Source of the DNA: Aradus depressus
Lineage: Eukaryota > Arthropoda > Insecta > Hemiptera > Aradidae
NCBI GenBank assembly: GCA_963662175.1
Contig: OY759215.1
Location: 54,825,213-54,889,212, forward strand
Length of the DNA stretch: 64,000 nt
Direction: 5' to 3'
Shown here: one piece after another, positions 43,263 through 54,010 of the stretch
Layout of the letters: every line of letters starts with the position of its first letter
Position numbering within the stretch: position 1 is the stretch's first letter
Translations under genes and position numbers: made by a program
Notes under the pieces: model-generated
Databases searched by the model: none
Told to the model about the DNA's origin: nothing
What the model saw: only the letters and a program-made list of their open reading frames with translations

Positions 43263-43880
43263 CTGGGATGTGATTTGATGTGATGTGTGAGGTCCCGTTG
43301 ACAGTGGTGAGGTGGGACTGGAAATAGACCCGAGTCTGTGTCCAATCGCCCATGGACACTCGATACAATCCCTCCGTCCTCACATTCAAGTCCGGTTAGT
43401 TTTAATACCTTCCCTTCCTACTATTGTGTCTTCTCCATCTTCTCATCTCTCATCGCATTCCCTGCCTCTCTCTCTCTCTCTCTGCCCCGCCTCTTAGTCG
43501 AAATCATATACAAAAAGGCGAATTGGAGATCCTCTTTTCAACGTCGTCGCACATCCCCATGTATGAACGCACGTAAAAACGTTGCTACAGTGAATCCTAT
43601 TCGAGAATTATCTGGGTTAAGCTTTATGTTGTTCCTCTTTCTCCTTTTAATTGATTCTTTTACTCCGCTCTTCCCCAGTTTCCTCCGGTATGTCGCATGT
43701 ATAATAGTAGCAATGATGAAGAACGTACGTATTAAGACCTCAACAACGTTACCAGGTTTGCACATAATTACTTATATTTTTCCAACTATTGATGCGGAAC
43801 GCTCGAACATGATTTACTTCACTATATGAGGAGGCTACCTTATTTGAAGATAGACCCTATTAAACTTCAGTTTTACTTTT
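43263..43880. other. No confident gene; CT microsatellite at 43465-43483
   Basis: A 163-residue open stretch (43338-43829) is driven by Ser/Leu-rich low complexity and the CT repeat, and I do not call it a gene. The sequence near 43655-43682 resembles a splice acceptor (pyrimidines then CCCCAG), but no exon is evident. Confidence 0.3.
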
Positions 43881-44089
43881 TTTAACTTTATTATAAAATG
43901 TCCTGGTAAAGGTGTGGTTTGAGCCTCCTGTTTTGGGTTGGTTGGCCAAATTGATAGAAGTCAGCAACAGAGACCAAAGATAGCCCTTCCTGGGGAGAGG
44001 TACTACTTTCTGCAGGGAGTGCGACGTCTGTAAGGCGACAAATTTGGGTGTTCCTGACGAACTAGGATGCGATTACTCCCAAATGGAGA

Positions 44090-44345
44090 TCCTTGTTTGC
44101 AAATCTGTTTTGTTTGTGTCCAGCCAGATGGGTGCTGCATAAGTGAATAGTGGTCTGTGACGAGGTGAATGCTGCACTCTGTTGATGAGGGTCTAGTTGC
44201 AATAGCTTATATGCGCTTACTTTTTTTGTTAAGTGTTGATTCTATGTTAATTTTGTGTTCACATGAACGCCGAGATACCATTGTTGCGTGGTTAGGAATG
44301 TTGTTAATGTAAGCGTGGTGAACGGTTTACTGATTACACATTACG
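44090..44345 (-). pseudogene. LINE reverse transcriptase fragment (Jockey-like)
   Basis: On the minus strand, QQWYLGVHVNTKLT then a stop then NQHLTKK matches the common LINE segment YLGV.LD.KLTW..HL, with Trp changed to TAG. After a frameshift, INRVQHSP and RPLFTYAAPIWLDTNKTDLQ match the following segment (RP.LTYA.P.W). The catalytic YxDD part is not included. This is the thumb-side end of ORF2 of a non-LTR retrotransposon, dead by stop and frameshift. It lies between the two copies of the segmental duplication. Confidence 0.78.
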
Positions 44346-44379
44346 TGCTGGAAACTGACTTTCTATGATCGATGCACTT

Positions 44380-44605
44380 GAACTAACTAACCCTGGGATG
44401 ACGCCTTCTAATGTTCAGCCAATTCTGCTAAAGGGAAAGGAGGGATTAGAGGGGGCTTAACACAAAAACTCTAATGACTGCCGGATGTGATGAATACATC
44501 GATATATTTTTGTGAATGTATCCACACGAAATTTAGTATGATTCAGAAGTCCCTGAGTAAAGACACCTATTGATTTTCAACCGAAAAATTTACTTCTTAA
44601 ATTTT
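44380..44605 (+). repeat. Repeat family A fragment
   Basis: TAACCCTGGGATGACGCC, GAAAGGAGGGATTAGAGGGG, AACACAAAAACTCTAATGAC, TGCCGGATGTGATGAATAC and CACCTATTGATTTTCAACC. One full subunit in forward order. Confidence 0.6.
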
Positions 44606-45157
44606 TTTTTCTAAATATCAATCTCCAAAGTTGATCAAAAAACTATAAAAATTCCATATTCCAGTTTTGAAGAAAACTTATTTGTTTTTCTGAATGAACT
44701 GAACGAACGGGTGCTAAAGTCCAGTATGTAAAATTTGCCCCAGATTTCGGGATTTACTTTTGGTGTTGAGTTTTCTAACTGCCGAAGGGACTGACACAGT
44801 AACGGAATCGTTACCCGGGAGCTGGACACTCTGGCACTAATTAGAACATCAATTAAATAGCTATAAATAATACAGAGGCGCTTCCTTCTTGGGGAGCCGC
44901 TGCTGTGTACTCGTTTACAGGCCGGAAATCGTTAGTTGACAGACATCCTTGGCTATGTCTCCTTCTGGCTTAGTCTCTCTTCCTTTGGCATGAACAAAGA
45001 TAAAAAATAAGTGGGATGAACATCTTCAACAAGTTAGCAGTTCCGTCTCCCATCTCCGTTAATATATTTTTTAAAAATCCTTTTTTTTTGTATATATAAT
45101 GGTGTTTGGTATGTATGTTTTGAGGTCCCCCCTGTCTCTGAATATAGCAATATCTGA
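44606..45157. other. No gene seen
   Basis: Unassigned. A minus-strand open stretch (44635-44829) has no recognisable domain. Confidence 0.3.
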
Positions 45158-45968
45158 ATAAGTGAGTGTCTAAGATTCAGGTTCAAGAGTCAATGATGAT
45201 AATGATAAACCTGGAATAACCTTTTTTTCAAAATAGTCTTTAGATAGTACCTTATAAAAATTACCTATAAAGTTAAAATAAAAAAAAAACTCAACAATAA
45301 TGACTTAAATCGATCATCAGGTAATTTAAAGATCATAAAAGCGGTGTAAGACGTGCTGACCAATCAGCTGATGGTCGCCCCCATTCGGTCAAAGGCTGAT
45401 ATAACGTAAAATAAAGTTAAAATATTTAAAGTTTAGGCTGAGCAATCATTCACTCTACAAGGAGAATGACTTGCGCACAATCCAGGATTGCTGGAGTCGG
45501 CAGAAGAGTATGATAGCAGCGTTTGATAGCAAATCAACATCACTTTGTCGATAGTTATAGAGGCATCTAACGTTACAGTAACAATGGAGCTGTCAGACGT
45601 CAGTATGTGTGCTTTCCTTGTCTAATTCTCTATGTCTGCCCTACCTGAATATCCATTGTAATCTATGTTATGTATAGGACTGTAGTCTGCTCTTCTGTGG
45701 TATAATCTAAATATGTTCGTACTTAATGTCACCCTTTTTCTTGTTGGTCATTTCAGTTTAATATATGTGTATTTTAAATCCATTTCTTCAGATCATACAT
45801 GATTGATTCGGGGGGCAGCTGAGCGAGTGAATAATAAAGTATTCTCTCCTCCTAAATGTTCGGACAAAGATCAGCTTATCATTGTGGCATACCCATACCA
45901 CAGTAGTGTATATTTATTTCCAAAGATGATGAAAAAGCCCATATGTTGAAGGTGCGAGGGAAGGGGCC
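45158..45968 (+). repeat. Segmental duplication, copy 2 (short form)
   Basis: The counterpart of 41686-43262 without the 755-bp middle. The join is at TACCTTATAAAAATTACC (around 45250-45265). The rest matches copy 1 with scattered substitutions and small indels (for example 45697-45740). Confidence 0.88.
45360..45610 (+). other. Putative promoter and first coding exon (copy 2)
   Basis: Same block as in copy 1: ATG at 45584 (MELSDV) and donor CA|GTATGT at 45601-45608. The coding bases and donor are unchanged between copies while nearby bases differ. Confidence 0.3.
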
Positions 45969-46020
45969 TCTCTCCGTCTGTCATTCTGTGCACATGTGAT
46001 GTGTAGTCTACAGGAAAAAC

Positions 46021-46296
46021 AAAGGGGCATAGTAGCAACTGTCACCATAATAATAATAATAATAATATTTATTTCCGTACATCAAAATAGCTTATAAAAT
46101 ATATACAACAACCAATATTAAATTTTATAATACAATGTTTTTGTATTATAATATTTAATATTGGTTGTTGTTTTTTTTTTAAGCTACTCGTATTTTGATG
46201 TACAAAATCGTATGACATATCCAATAACCATTTTATAGTTTAAGAGAAATAAATATTATTATTATTATGGTGACAATTACTATTATGCCCCTTTAC
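46021..46296. mobile_element. 276-bp foldback built of two LINE-like tails
   Basis: AAAGGGGCATAGTAG on the left mirrors CTATTATGCCCCTTT on the right. Inside are ATAAT microsatellites at both sides, then GTACATCAAAATAGCTT and CAACAACCAATATTAAA mirrored by TTTAATATTGGTTGTTG and ATTTTGATGTAC. The unit is the same tail sequence as at 991-1115, here head to head with a loop of a few bases near 46130. Confidence 0.8.
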
Positions 46297-46299
46297 TTT

Positions 46300-46395
46300 A
46301 CTCGTCCTTAGGTTTTTAATCTGGGAGGTCAAAAAACCTTGAGCACACCGTCCTTTGGATGGTCGCGAACCTGTGTGATATCCTAGATAAAGAGG
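46300..46395 (+). repeat. SINE-1 middle fragment (plus strand)
   Basis: CCTTAGGTTTTTAATCTGGG, AGGTCAAAAAACCTTGAGCA and CACCGTCCTTTGGATGG. The family middle without head or tail. Confidence 0.65.
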
Positions 46396-46900
46396 GGGGT
46401 TCTAGTACTGAGCTAAACTCTAGTAACTGCTGATCTAATAAATGTAACGACATGAAATTTTATAATTAAATTCAAATCTCTAGAAGGACGACACCTACAA
46501 ATTTTCAGCAAATAAGGGGAAGGGGAGCTCAAATTAAAAACCCAGATTTTGCTCATGCAATATGAATTCTGCCGATGTAGTGAATGTATCTATTCAGAAG
46601 TCTCTATGCGAGTCAACTATTGATAATTAACTCAAACGTAGAAATGATCATGAGATACATGCCGGAAATCGTCTTAAAATAACAAAAAAACATTTCAAAA
46701 CCCTTTTTAGGGCGTTTGCTTAATTTCGAAAAATTGGTCCTCACCAAAAGTGTTCCCTTTCAAATTTCCAACTATCAATATGCTCTCAGATTTGAAATGG
46801 GATCAACCTCAAAGAATGTACAATAAATTTCCGTAGGTAATGTACAATGATTTCTAAGTAATGTTTAAATTATAAGACGTAGTAACAAAAATGCTAAATA
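46396..46900. repeat. Repeat family A fragment joined to family B
   Basis: Left: CTGATCTAATAAATG, GACATGAAATTTTATAATT, GACGACACC, GGGGAGCTC (family A). Right: GGGCGTTTGCTTAATTTCG, AAAAGTGTTCCC, TTTCAAATTTCCAAC, TTTGAAATGGGATCAACC (family B). The same junction type occurs near 2590. Confidence 0.5.
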
Positions 46901-47575
46901 CGAGTAGTTATGGCCATATCATTTATTTGTATTATTCATTTATCAAATTTCTCAATTTTTTTTTCTTAAAAAAAACAACCCAATTTCAACCTGTTAACTG
47001 GACAAAGTGAAGACCATTGATGTGGAACAAGTGTTAAGGTGGGAATGACTGGTCGGGTTGTATCGGGTTCCGTGGGGCTCGTTGCGTGTTTCTCTGTGGT
47101 AAAAACCGGGTTCGTCGCCCCGTCCTCGACGCGGCAATTAAATACGGGGCACCCTCGCCCTAGCCAATGGAGATGGAGAAAAAAAACCCCGGGCGGCCAC
47201 AATGGTCATTCCTAACTGGGACCTGTTGGGACGTGCTGGACAGAACGTGGACTTCTTCAGGAGGACTCTGTCTCTGGACTCTCCTTGTCAACCGGCCCAA
47301 CCACCAGCATAGTAGTCACTTTTTTACCTGTGTCACAGCAATGTCCCTTCAGAGTTCAAACGACGAGTCTCAGGGTTATCAGGTGGAAACTCACTTTCAA
47401 CATCTTTTCTATTAGTTCATGTCTTCAGTAAATGTCCTACCGGGATTGAACCGAAACATTACATGTCAACCCCGATCTGCAAGGGGAAACCGAAATGTTT
47501 CTATCTTTTCATACTCTTGCTGATTATTACAACGAATATAGATTATCAGAAAAAATCACTCAAGTACATGTCGGG
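46901..47575. other. No confident gene; GC-richer block 47030-47300
   Basis: Overlapping open stretches on both strands (46966-47202 minus, 47167-47415 plus) have no recognisable domain. The block stands out in base composition and may be old transposon coding sequence or an exon. Confidence 0.3.
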
Positions 47576-47659
47576 CCTCGCGCCTTAAGGGTTCCGTACC
47601 CTCGTTCACCTGTGTAATTTGTTCTAGAAATCAGCTGACTATTCTGCACTGTTTATTTG

Positions 47660-47962
47660 AGGGCGCTGGTAGCTCAAAGGTAGCATTCTAGCCTTCTGAG
47701 CTCAAGATCGCGGGTTTAAAACCCGGCCGAGGCCCTTGGGTTTTTTATCTGGTAGATGAGAAAAATCTGAGCACGCGGTCCTTTGGTTAAACGATGGTCC
47801 CGAGCCTGTATAATTTCAGGTATTCGTTAAATATCCCTATCCTAGTTGAATAAACCACAATAGGCAAAATTTAGGTCTTCCATAATAGAGCCGGACTCAT
47901 GTACGACGAAAGAGCGCTCTAGGGCGATATGAACTCGTAGTTAAAGCACAATAACTAAGAAC
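47660..47962 (+). repeat. SINE-1, full length (plus strand)
   Basis: GGGCGCTGGTAGCTCAAAGG (A box region), GCGGGTTTAAAACCCGGCC (B box with TTTAA for TTCGA), ATCTGGTAGATGAG, CGATGGTCCCGAGCCTGT, CTCATGTACGACGAAAGAGC and the tail CACAATAACTAAG. Confidence 0.86.
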
Positions 47963-49060
47963 AATTATATTTTGTCTTCTTATAAAATATATGGTTAAAA
48001 TTTTCACCATATAAGAAAATATAGGTATAAATTGTATTTATGTCTATATTGTCTTATTATAAGAAAAAATAAATACATTTTGGAGATCGCATGGCCAATG
48101 AAGTTATGATTGATTTTATCAACCACCTTATACTTATTGATATTACTGATTTTTTTTAGAAATATTGTTAAGGCTATGTCTGCGAACACATACGACCAAC
48201 TTACCTGTCAAATGTTAGCTTTCTAGGTTAAACAGTTCAAAGTGCATAAAGCCTTGACGGACTGATACCAACTGTTTTTACCATTTGTTGTATGCAAACT
48301 GTACGTTGACTACATTAAATAAAACACCTTTAACAGTTCTGGCAATATGAGTAACCAACTTCTGATTTCGTTAAGTAGAAGTTGGTGACACTGAAAAACC
48401 AGTCATTCGTAACTAGAAAAAACGGTAAACTGGACAACGTTTAATAAATATATCATTGAACTATAAATTGAATAATATTAATTAATAAATTTCCGATGTG
48501 ATTCTAATAATGGTTTATATTTTTTGACTGCTTTGTAAAATTAACAAATAAGATAAGGATCCCGTTTCTCTTCAATAACTCTTATTATATATATGGAAGC
48601 GGTCCAATTTATTTCTCGATATTTCATACGGATTAAAGAACTAGTTTATATATGCCCCTCTGGTAAAACATGAACTGAAAAAAAAAAAAACCTAACGAAA
48701 ATATTGTTTACAATTTTGTTTTTACAAGAATCAGTTACTTGAGTCAGTTAATTCTATAACGGTTGTCCTTATTGAAATATCTCTTACACGGGTCTCTTAC
48801 ATGGGAGACTCCAGCCTTCTGGCTTCTATCCAATTGGGGGCAACAAGGGAGTGGAATGCCGGTTATAGACAGGAAGTTCAGAGAAAATTGACCTTGTTTT
48901 GAGTCACTTGCATGTAAAAAGTTGCATCTAGTGTTTTTGCCATTCTGCATAGAAATGTATTGTATCAACTATAAAATAGATACTTTAAAATGCGTTGATA
49001 GAGAGGAGTGGAGTAGATTCGAGTTCTTAACGAAAATTGTAAAGTTTTTTCTGTCAAATT
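47963..49060. other. No gene seen
   Basis: AT-rich, unassigned apart from the hairpin at 48354. A GC-richer part at 48780-48900 shows no coding. Confidence 0.3.
48354..48386 (+). other. Perfect 10-bp hairpin
   Basis: ACCAACTTCT and AGAAGTTGGT are separated by 13 bases. No T-run or coding context gives it a function. Confidence 0.6.
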
Positions 49061-49090
49061 TTTGAACATTGTTTTTATTCTTCATGGACA

Positions 49091-49345
49091 CATTTTTTTT
49101 TTTTTTTTTTTTTTTTATTATTATTTTTCATTTTATTTTTATTTTTTTATTTTTTTGGCCTTACGTACGGTGCATATTAGCCATGTCAATGTGTTATTTA
49201 GTTATATTTGTGACATCCATGGCCCCGGGAGGGAGTTCTATCTACGAAATAAAACTCACCGGACGGGATTCGAACCCGCAAACCATGGTGAGACCTTGCG
49301 ACCAAAGCCCTACGCTCTAGCCCGCACGGCCACCATGGCTCCCTT
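49091..49345 (-). repeat. SINE-2 copy with A-rich tail (minus strand)
   Basis: The minus strand opens GGAGCCATGGTGGCCGTGCG, then GGGCTAGAGCG (A box), GCGGGTTCGAATCCCG (intact B box), CGTCCGGTGAGTTTTATTTC, GGGGCCATGGATGT, and ends in a long A-rich tail (T run 49091-49117 on the plus strand). The head looks like a tRNA with a long variable arm. This copy is better preserved than 4752-4916. Confidence 0.75.
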
Positions 49346-50390
49346 CATGGATACTTATTTATACATTGTTGTATAATCTGAAATAAAACATTATTTATCA
49401 TCTCCATCTATACCTCCAACTGTCGAGTCACTCCTGGCAATATAAATTACCAAATTCTGAACTTGATTGTTCTGCTAACTGTTAGTGTAGAACATCTGAT
49501 TACAAATCGATCTAATTTACTATTTTTTTTTTTTTTTTCATAAATATCCATTGAAAGCTTGACTATTGGATACAACTATGAACGCAGACTCAGGCAACGG
49601 TTGGCAATTTTAACTATACATGTGGTTATCCGATATATTATGCGATGCTTTGCTCAGTGGAATGTAAGAGGGGTTATTTGAATATCTTGAACAATCTCGA
49701 ACCTAATCCAGATAGTATCTTCTAATAGATTATGACAGGAAATTTTTTTTTTTTAATTTTGCTTGCTAAGGGGTTCTTTTGTCTGTCGGCGTATTATTAA
49801 GCATTTTTTTTTTTTTTTAAATCTATCGTCTGATGTAGATTTCCATTAAAGTCTCACACTAATAAAGAAATTTCCGTAGTTTTAATTTTTAACGTGTCAG
49901 CTATCAAATTACTGAATCGGTCCCTGACTCTCAGCTTTCAAATAAGATAATCCCAACGACCTCAAAGAGGAATGGAAGCAATAAGGTATAACGAATTCAC
50001 GGGAATAATTCATAACTGAAGAGTTTGCAAGTGAATTTGGTTTTATGTCGTATCTTCATGGATGTGAATGTCAATCAGAAAGTAACTTCCAAATCTGGTG
50101 GATAAGACTCCTGAGAAGCCTACCCGTAGGACATGCCGTTTAAAGTGTGCTATCTAAGATCAAAATATTAGAAAGTTCAATTTTGAAATATGCAGGTGTC
50201 CAGTGACTAAGCTGATATCCTCCTATATCCCAAACCAACGTTTCTTGAAATTGTTTTTGCCCATTGACCTGACCCCCGGTAAACTGAATTTTGTCTATCG
50301 TCCTTCCTCGTATGCAATTCTTCTCAGTGAAAAATACGAATGGGATCAAAAATTAAATATCAAATTTCAATCGTCTTATTTGTTTGTTTT
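49346..50390. other. No gene seen
   Basis: AT-rich, with several T runs (49520-49540, 49803-49818). No supported gene. Confidence 0.3.
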
Positions 50391-50391
50391 T

Positions 50392-50576
50392 GTGACTTAC
50401 GCCCGGGTTTCAACTACTGGGTCATATCGCCTACTACGAGAGCGCTCTTTCGTCTTTCTGATGGATATAAGCCCCTCTTCTATGGGAGTCCTACATTTTG
50501 CCTGGACAGGTTTAGTTATGGTAATGGGTCTGTAACGAGTAGTACCTGATACCGACTAGGCTCGGGAACATCGAAC
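50392..50576 (-). repeat. SINE-1, 3' half (minus strand)
   Basis: GTGACTTACGCCCGGG, TACTGGGTCATATCGCC, GAGAGCGCTCTTTCGTC, TATGGGAGTCCTACATTTTG, ending at CTAGGCTCGGGAACATCG. Head missing. Confidence 0.78.
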
Positions 50577-51815
50577 GTAGCCGTAGTGGTACGCGTGAAT
50601 CAGAATTAACTTTGAATTGGTCTCTGTTGGAAGAATCGTCAATCTCTTAGAATTCTTTTTCCCTGTTCCTCTGAATACATAATGAACACTGTACCGAGTG
50701 GAAACTGACCAATGTAGGGAAAACTCATGTCATTTCAATTTTTTTTTTTGTTTTCTAAAACCGATTGTAAATTTTGCGCCGTGAGTTTGCATCCTTACGG
50801 GACTACTGTCGGCTTTTGAGCCATAAACTGGCTGGCCTTCCCTCCTATGGTTCATCCTCTCCGATTAGGCCTTCATTTGGATGCTGGCAAGGAACCACAA
50901 ACAGCTATTACCTTTATTATTATTACTTTTTTTTATATATATATATAAACAAAACAAACATTAACAAAAAAAAATCTTCATCTAACTTAATTATATTTCT
51001 GGTGGAGATGTCTTGATAATGAGTTAGGTTAGGTACTTGTTTCACAGTTCAAAGAACACAGACCGCACCGTTATACTCTGGTTCATCGAGGAAAGTTATG
51101 ATTTAGAAGTGTCCACGTCGGAAGGCCAACGACTCCTCTTTCTTAACATTCAACTAATTTACATATGGCTCTTTTAGAAAGGCATTGAAAAAAAAAAAAA
51201 TGGAGACATTTTTTATAACAATTCTGATAATTTGTGTTCTTATTAACTTATAGGCAAATGAACATGCTGGCGCTAACAAACTCAGTCGTCGATTTGCCAA
51301 AATAAGTAGGTACAGTAATTAAGTAGAGCTTGGGAAGAGTAGAGAACTTATACTTTCTATCTGTCGAAACTTGGGCCAACTAATAGCTTAGCGCTGGCTC
51401 GCCACTGGCTCAACGCTTGGAGGGCAATTTTTGAGAAATATATGTTCAAAATTATTTAATAATAAATTTTTATTGGAAAAACCTTACCATTTTTCAAATG
51501 AGTTAAAAATAAAATATAAAAAATTGAAAGGCTCAACGTAAATAGATATCTTATGTGGGAAAAGACCATTTTTCATTTTCTTACTGGGTTTTCCTCTACA
51601 ACTGCAAGTTCATGAAAAATTCTGAATTCTTAAGCAATTTAAGAAAATTCGAAAAAAATATTAAAGAACACACGACTGTTGTCCACCCATTAGTATCTTT
51701 AGCATAAGCTTCCAGTCAGATTGAATCATCCTCAGTGCTAATTGATATAATAAAAGCAGAGGGAAGTAACAGTCCTGTTCCCCATTCTCTGCTTTTATTA
51801 AATTAGTTAGCATTG
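50577..51815. other. No gene seen
   Basis: Unassigned. An open stretch near 50774-50900 has no recognisable domain. A TTAGGTTAGG string occurs at 51024. Confidence 0.3.
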
Positions 51816-51820
51816 AAGAA

Positions 51821-52345
51821 GGGCATCGGTAGCTCAGAGGTAGAGTGCTTGCTTACTGAAAAAACCTTGAGCACTTCGTCCTTCTATTGGGACGTTAAGC
51901 GATGGTCCCGAGCCTGTACGATCTCAGGGACTCATTAATGACCTTTACCCTAGGTAACAAAACCTTAGTAGGACACCCACAGTAAAGTCGAGCTCATGTC
52001 CACCAGAGCGCTCTGGTAATAGGCGATATGACCTTGTTGTTGTTTCTAAGTTGAGGAACGCGGACATATTGTGGAAACTTGTAATAAATGAATAAAACAA
52101 ACTTATTTTTGAAATATTGTCTATTCCACTAAAGATATATATATATATATACAACTACCGGTTTCGGCTTTATACCATCGTCAGGTCTAGTTGTGAACTA
52201 CTAGACCTGACGATGGTATAAAGCCGGTAGTTGTATATATATATATATCTTTAGTGGAATAGACAATATTTCAAAAATAAGTTTGTTTTATTCACTTGTT
52301 GTTGTTGTTAAAGACCAGGCATGAGTCACAATAACTAATAACTGT
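51821..52345 (+). repeat. SINE-1 split by a foldback insertion
   Basis: GGGCATCGGTAGCTCAGAGG head; the B-box region is deleted (the sequence jumps from TTGCTTACTG to AAAAAACC). Then comes the central domain (GGGACGTTAAGCGATGG) and, up to GGCGATATGACC, the 3' part. The tail resumes after 52297 as GTTAAAGACCAGGCATGAGTC. TTGTTGTTGTT-like bases lie on both sides of the inserted segment. Confidence 0.82.
52040..52297. mobile_element. Family F foldback inserted in SINE-1
   Basis: Arms 52090-52191 and about 52197-52294 are complementary over nearly their whole length (AATAAAACAAACTTATTTTT, GAAATATTGTCTATTCCACT, an AT microsatellite, ACAACTACCGG). The right arm lacks 6 bp (GAAACC) present in the left. 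To the left of the arms is GAGGAACGCGGACATATTGTGG, found again at 53690. Related foldbacks or fragments are at 60971-61175 and 53685-53750. Confidence 0.82.
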
Positions 52346-52995
52346 GTTATTTTATTTTATATTTTTTTCTTGAGTGTTTCATAATTCCCCGTAAAAATCT
52401 TGAAAAAAATATCACCCGAGCTGTTAATAAAAATGCTGCAAAAATGATGCATTATATAGACTTAAATTTGAAAAAAAAATTCAGTCTCCAGAGGTAAGAA
52501 GACTTGGGATGTTGCGGAGGGGGCGCCACTGAGCTTGGTTGTTCCTAGTTATTTATGTCCAGGATTCTCCGACTTGAGCCTTGGCTAACCTTCTCACATG
52601 CTAAAGAGGACATGTTCGGAATGCAAGCTCAGTTCCATAGATATTAGTAGTGAGATGGGACATTAGATACTCGACCAAGCTATGAATCTAGATGAAGGCG
52701 TACACTTGGCAGCCACCCTGGGATTCACTCACTGGGTCATCCTTTTCTATTTGGAGGATTATCCGGAAATATCTTTTGGATTTAAAATTTTTAAATAAGT
52801 GTATTTTCTCGAATTTGCGAGTTATTTAATGCACCGAACCTCTAAAAAGCTTCATTCAAACTTTACACGTAAGACAGTTTTTATACATTCATTAACCAGA
52901 TGCCGTTAAATGTATCGGCCGTTCCACTGCAGTCGACCCATTGAATTGAACATACCCCCGATTTTCATAATGATCCAGCAAAGCTTTGGCGCTTC
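52346..52995. other. No gene seen
   Basis: Unassigned; no supported gene. Confidence 0.3.
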
Positions 52996-52999
52996 CTCT

Positions 53000-53350
53000 A
53001 AGCCAATGGTTTCACGTTCGGCTGAAAATCAGTAAGAGTTGTCTTCCTTACTTAGATGTCTTCTTAAATACGTCCTCTATATGAACTATAGGGGAAGATA
53101 TATAATAGGCCAGTAATTCAATATTTTTACCGGAACTTTGTGTTTTCCGACCCCTGATTCCAAAAAATCCGGTGTGTGTGTGTTTATTCCCGATAGAATC
53201 AATATATCGATACGAAATTTTAGATGTATATCCAAGACACCAATTAGAACAACACCTATAAATTTTCAGTCAAATTGTCCTAAGGAAAGGGCGGCATCAG
53301 ATGATGTCTCTACTCAAAAACGATAAAAAACTGCCGATGATAATGAATGT
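53000..53350. repeat. Repeat family A copy, rearranged
   Basis: ATATGAACTATAGGGGAAG then TTTTCCGACCCCTGATTCC, CCCGATAGAATCAATATATC, GATACGAAATTTTAGATG and CACCTATAAATTTTCAG. It begins with a reversed piece near 53000-53050. Confidence 0.5.
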
Positions 53351-53528
53351 ATATTCTTCTACTCAACGAGGACTCTCACTTTTACTTTCTTGTAGATGTA
53401 TGTAGTTATACTTTTATTTTTGAAAATTTCTTTCATAAGTAAATTCAAAACTCCATAAAGAGGATACATTGATTTTTCGCGAAATCGGTCGAGAGAGACG
53501 GATCAGAGGAGGGAGTCAACTCTGAAAC

Positions 53529-53553
53529 TTTTTTTTTTTTTTTTTTTTTTTTT
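53529..53553. repeat. Homopolymer (T)25
   Basis: Uninterrupted T run, probably the A tail of a minus-strand retroposed sequence that continues to about 53680. Confidence 0.6.
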
Positions 53554-53684
53554 CACAAAGAGATATTTACAACTGTATAAAAATATATACAACAAGCAAA
53601 TATGCTAATACAGACATAATGGCAATGTCAAAATGTCATGAGGGGAGAAATCACCCAGACCACCATCTGAAACTCAAATAACTC

Positions 53685-53750
53685 CTTCTAAGTTGAGGAA
53701 CGCGGACATATTGTGGAATTTGTAATAAATAAGTTTGTTTTATTTATCAA
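53685..53750. repeat. Family F fragment
   Basis: CTTCTAAGTTGAGGAACGCGG, ACATATTGTGGAA and TTGTAATAAATAAG, matching the left flank of the foldback at 52040. Confidence 0.65.
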
Positions 53751-53754
53751 ATAA

Positions 53755-54010
53755 GTCCCTTGGAATGAATATATCGACACGAAATATGTGTATATAGAAC
53801 CCCATAAGGACGACACATATACATTTTCTGACGAATGGATTAAAGGGAATAGGGGAATTAGGGGAGGGGAGCTCAATAACTGCCGAAGTAGTGAATGAAT
53901 TTACACTACATTCACTATGTTAATTCAGAACCCCATAAGGACGATATCTATGAATTTTCATTCAAATCAGCGAAAAGGAAGTGGAAGATTAGAGGAAGGG
54001 GCTCGAAGCT
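53755..54010 (+). repeat. Repeat family A, two subunits
   Basis: GGAATGAATATATCGACACG, ACCCCATAAGGACGACAC, GGGGAGGGGAGCTCAATAAC, TGCCGAAGTAGTGAATGA, then a second CCCCATAAGGACGATATC. It ends at the start of the LINE fragment. Confidence 0.6.

Noticed and set aside
43338..43829. 163-residue open frame as a membrane protein
   Set aside because: Low-complexity Ser/Leu composition driven by CT repeats; no coherent domain, and an overlapping frame on the other strand.
49062..49376. Open frames across 49062-49376
   Set aside because: They run through the T-rich tail and body of a SINE-2 copy.
51024..51036. Telomeric repeat tract
   Set aside because: Only two TTAGG units; no extended array in the window.
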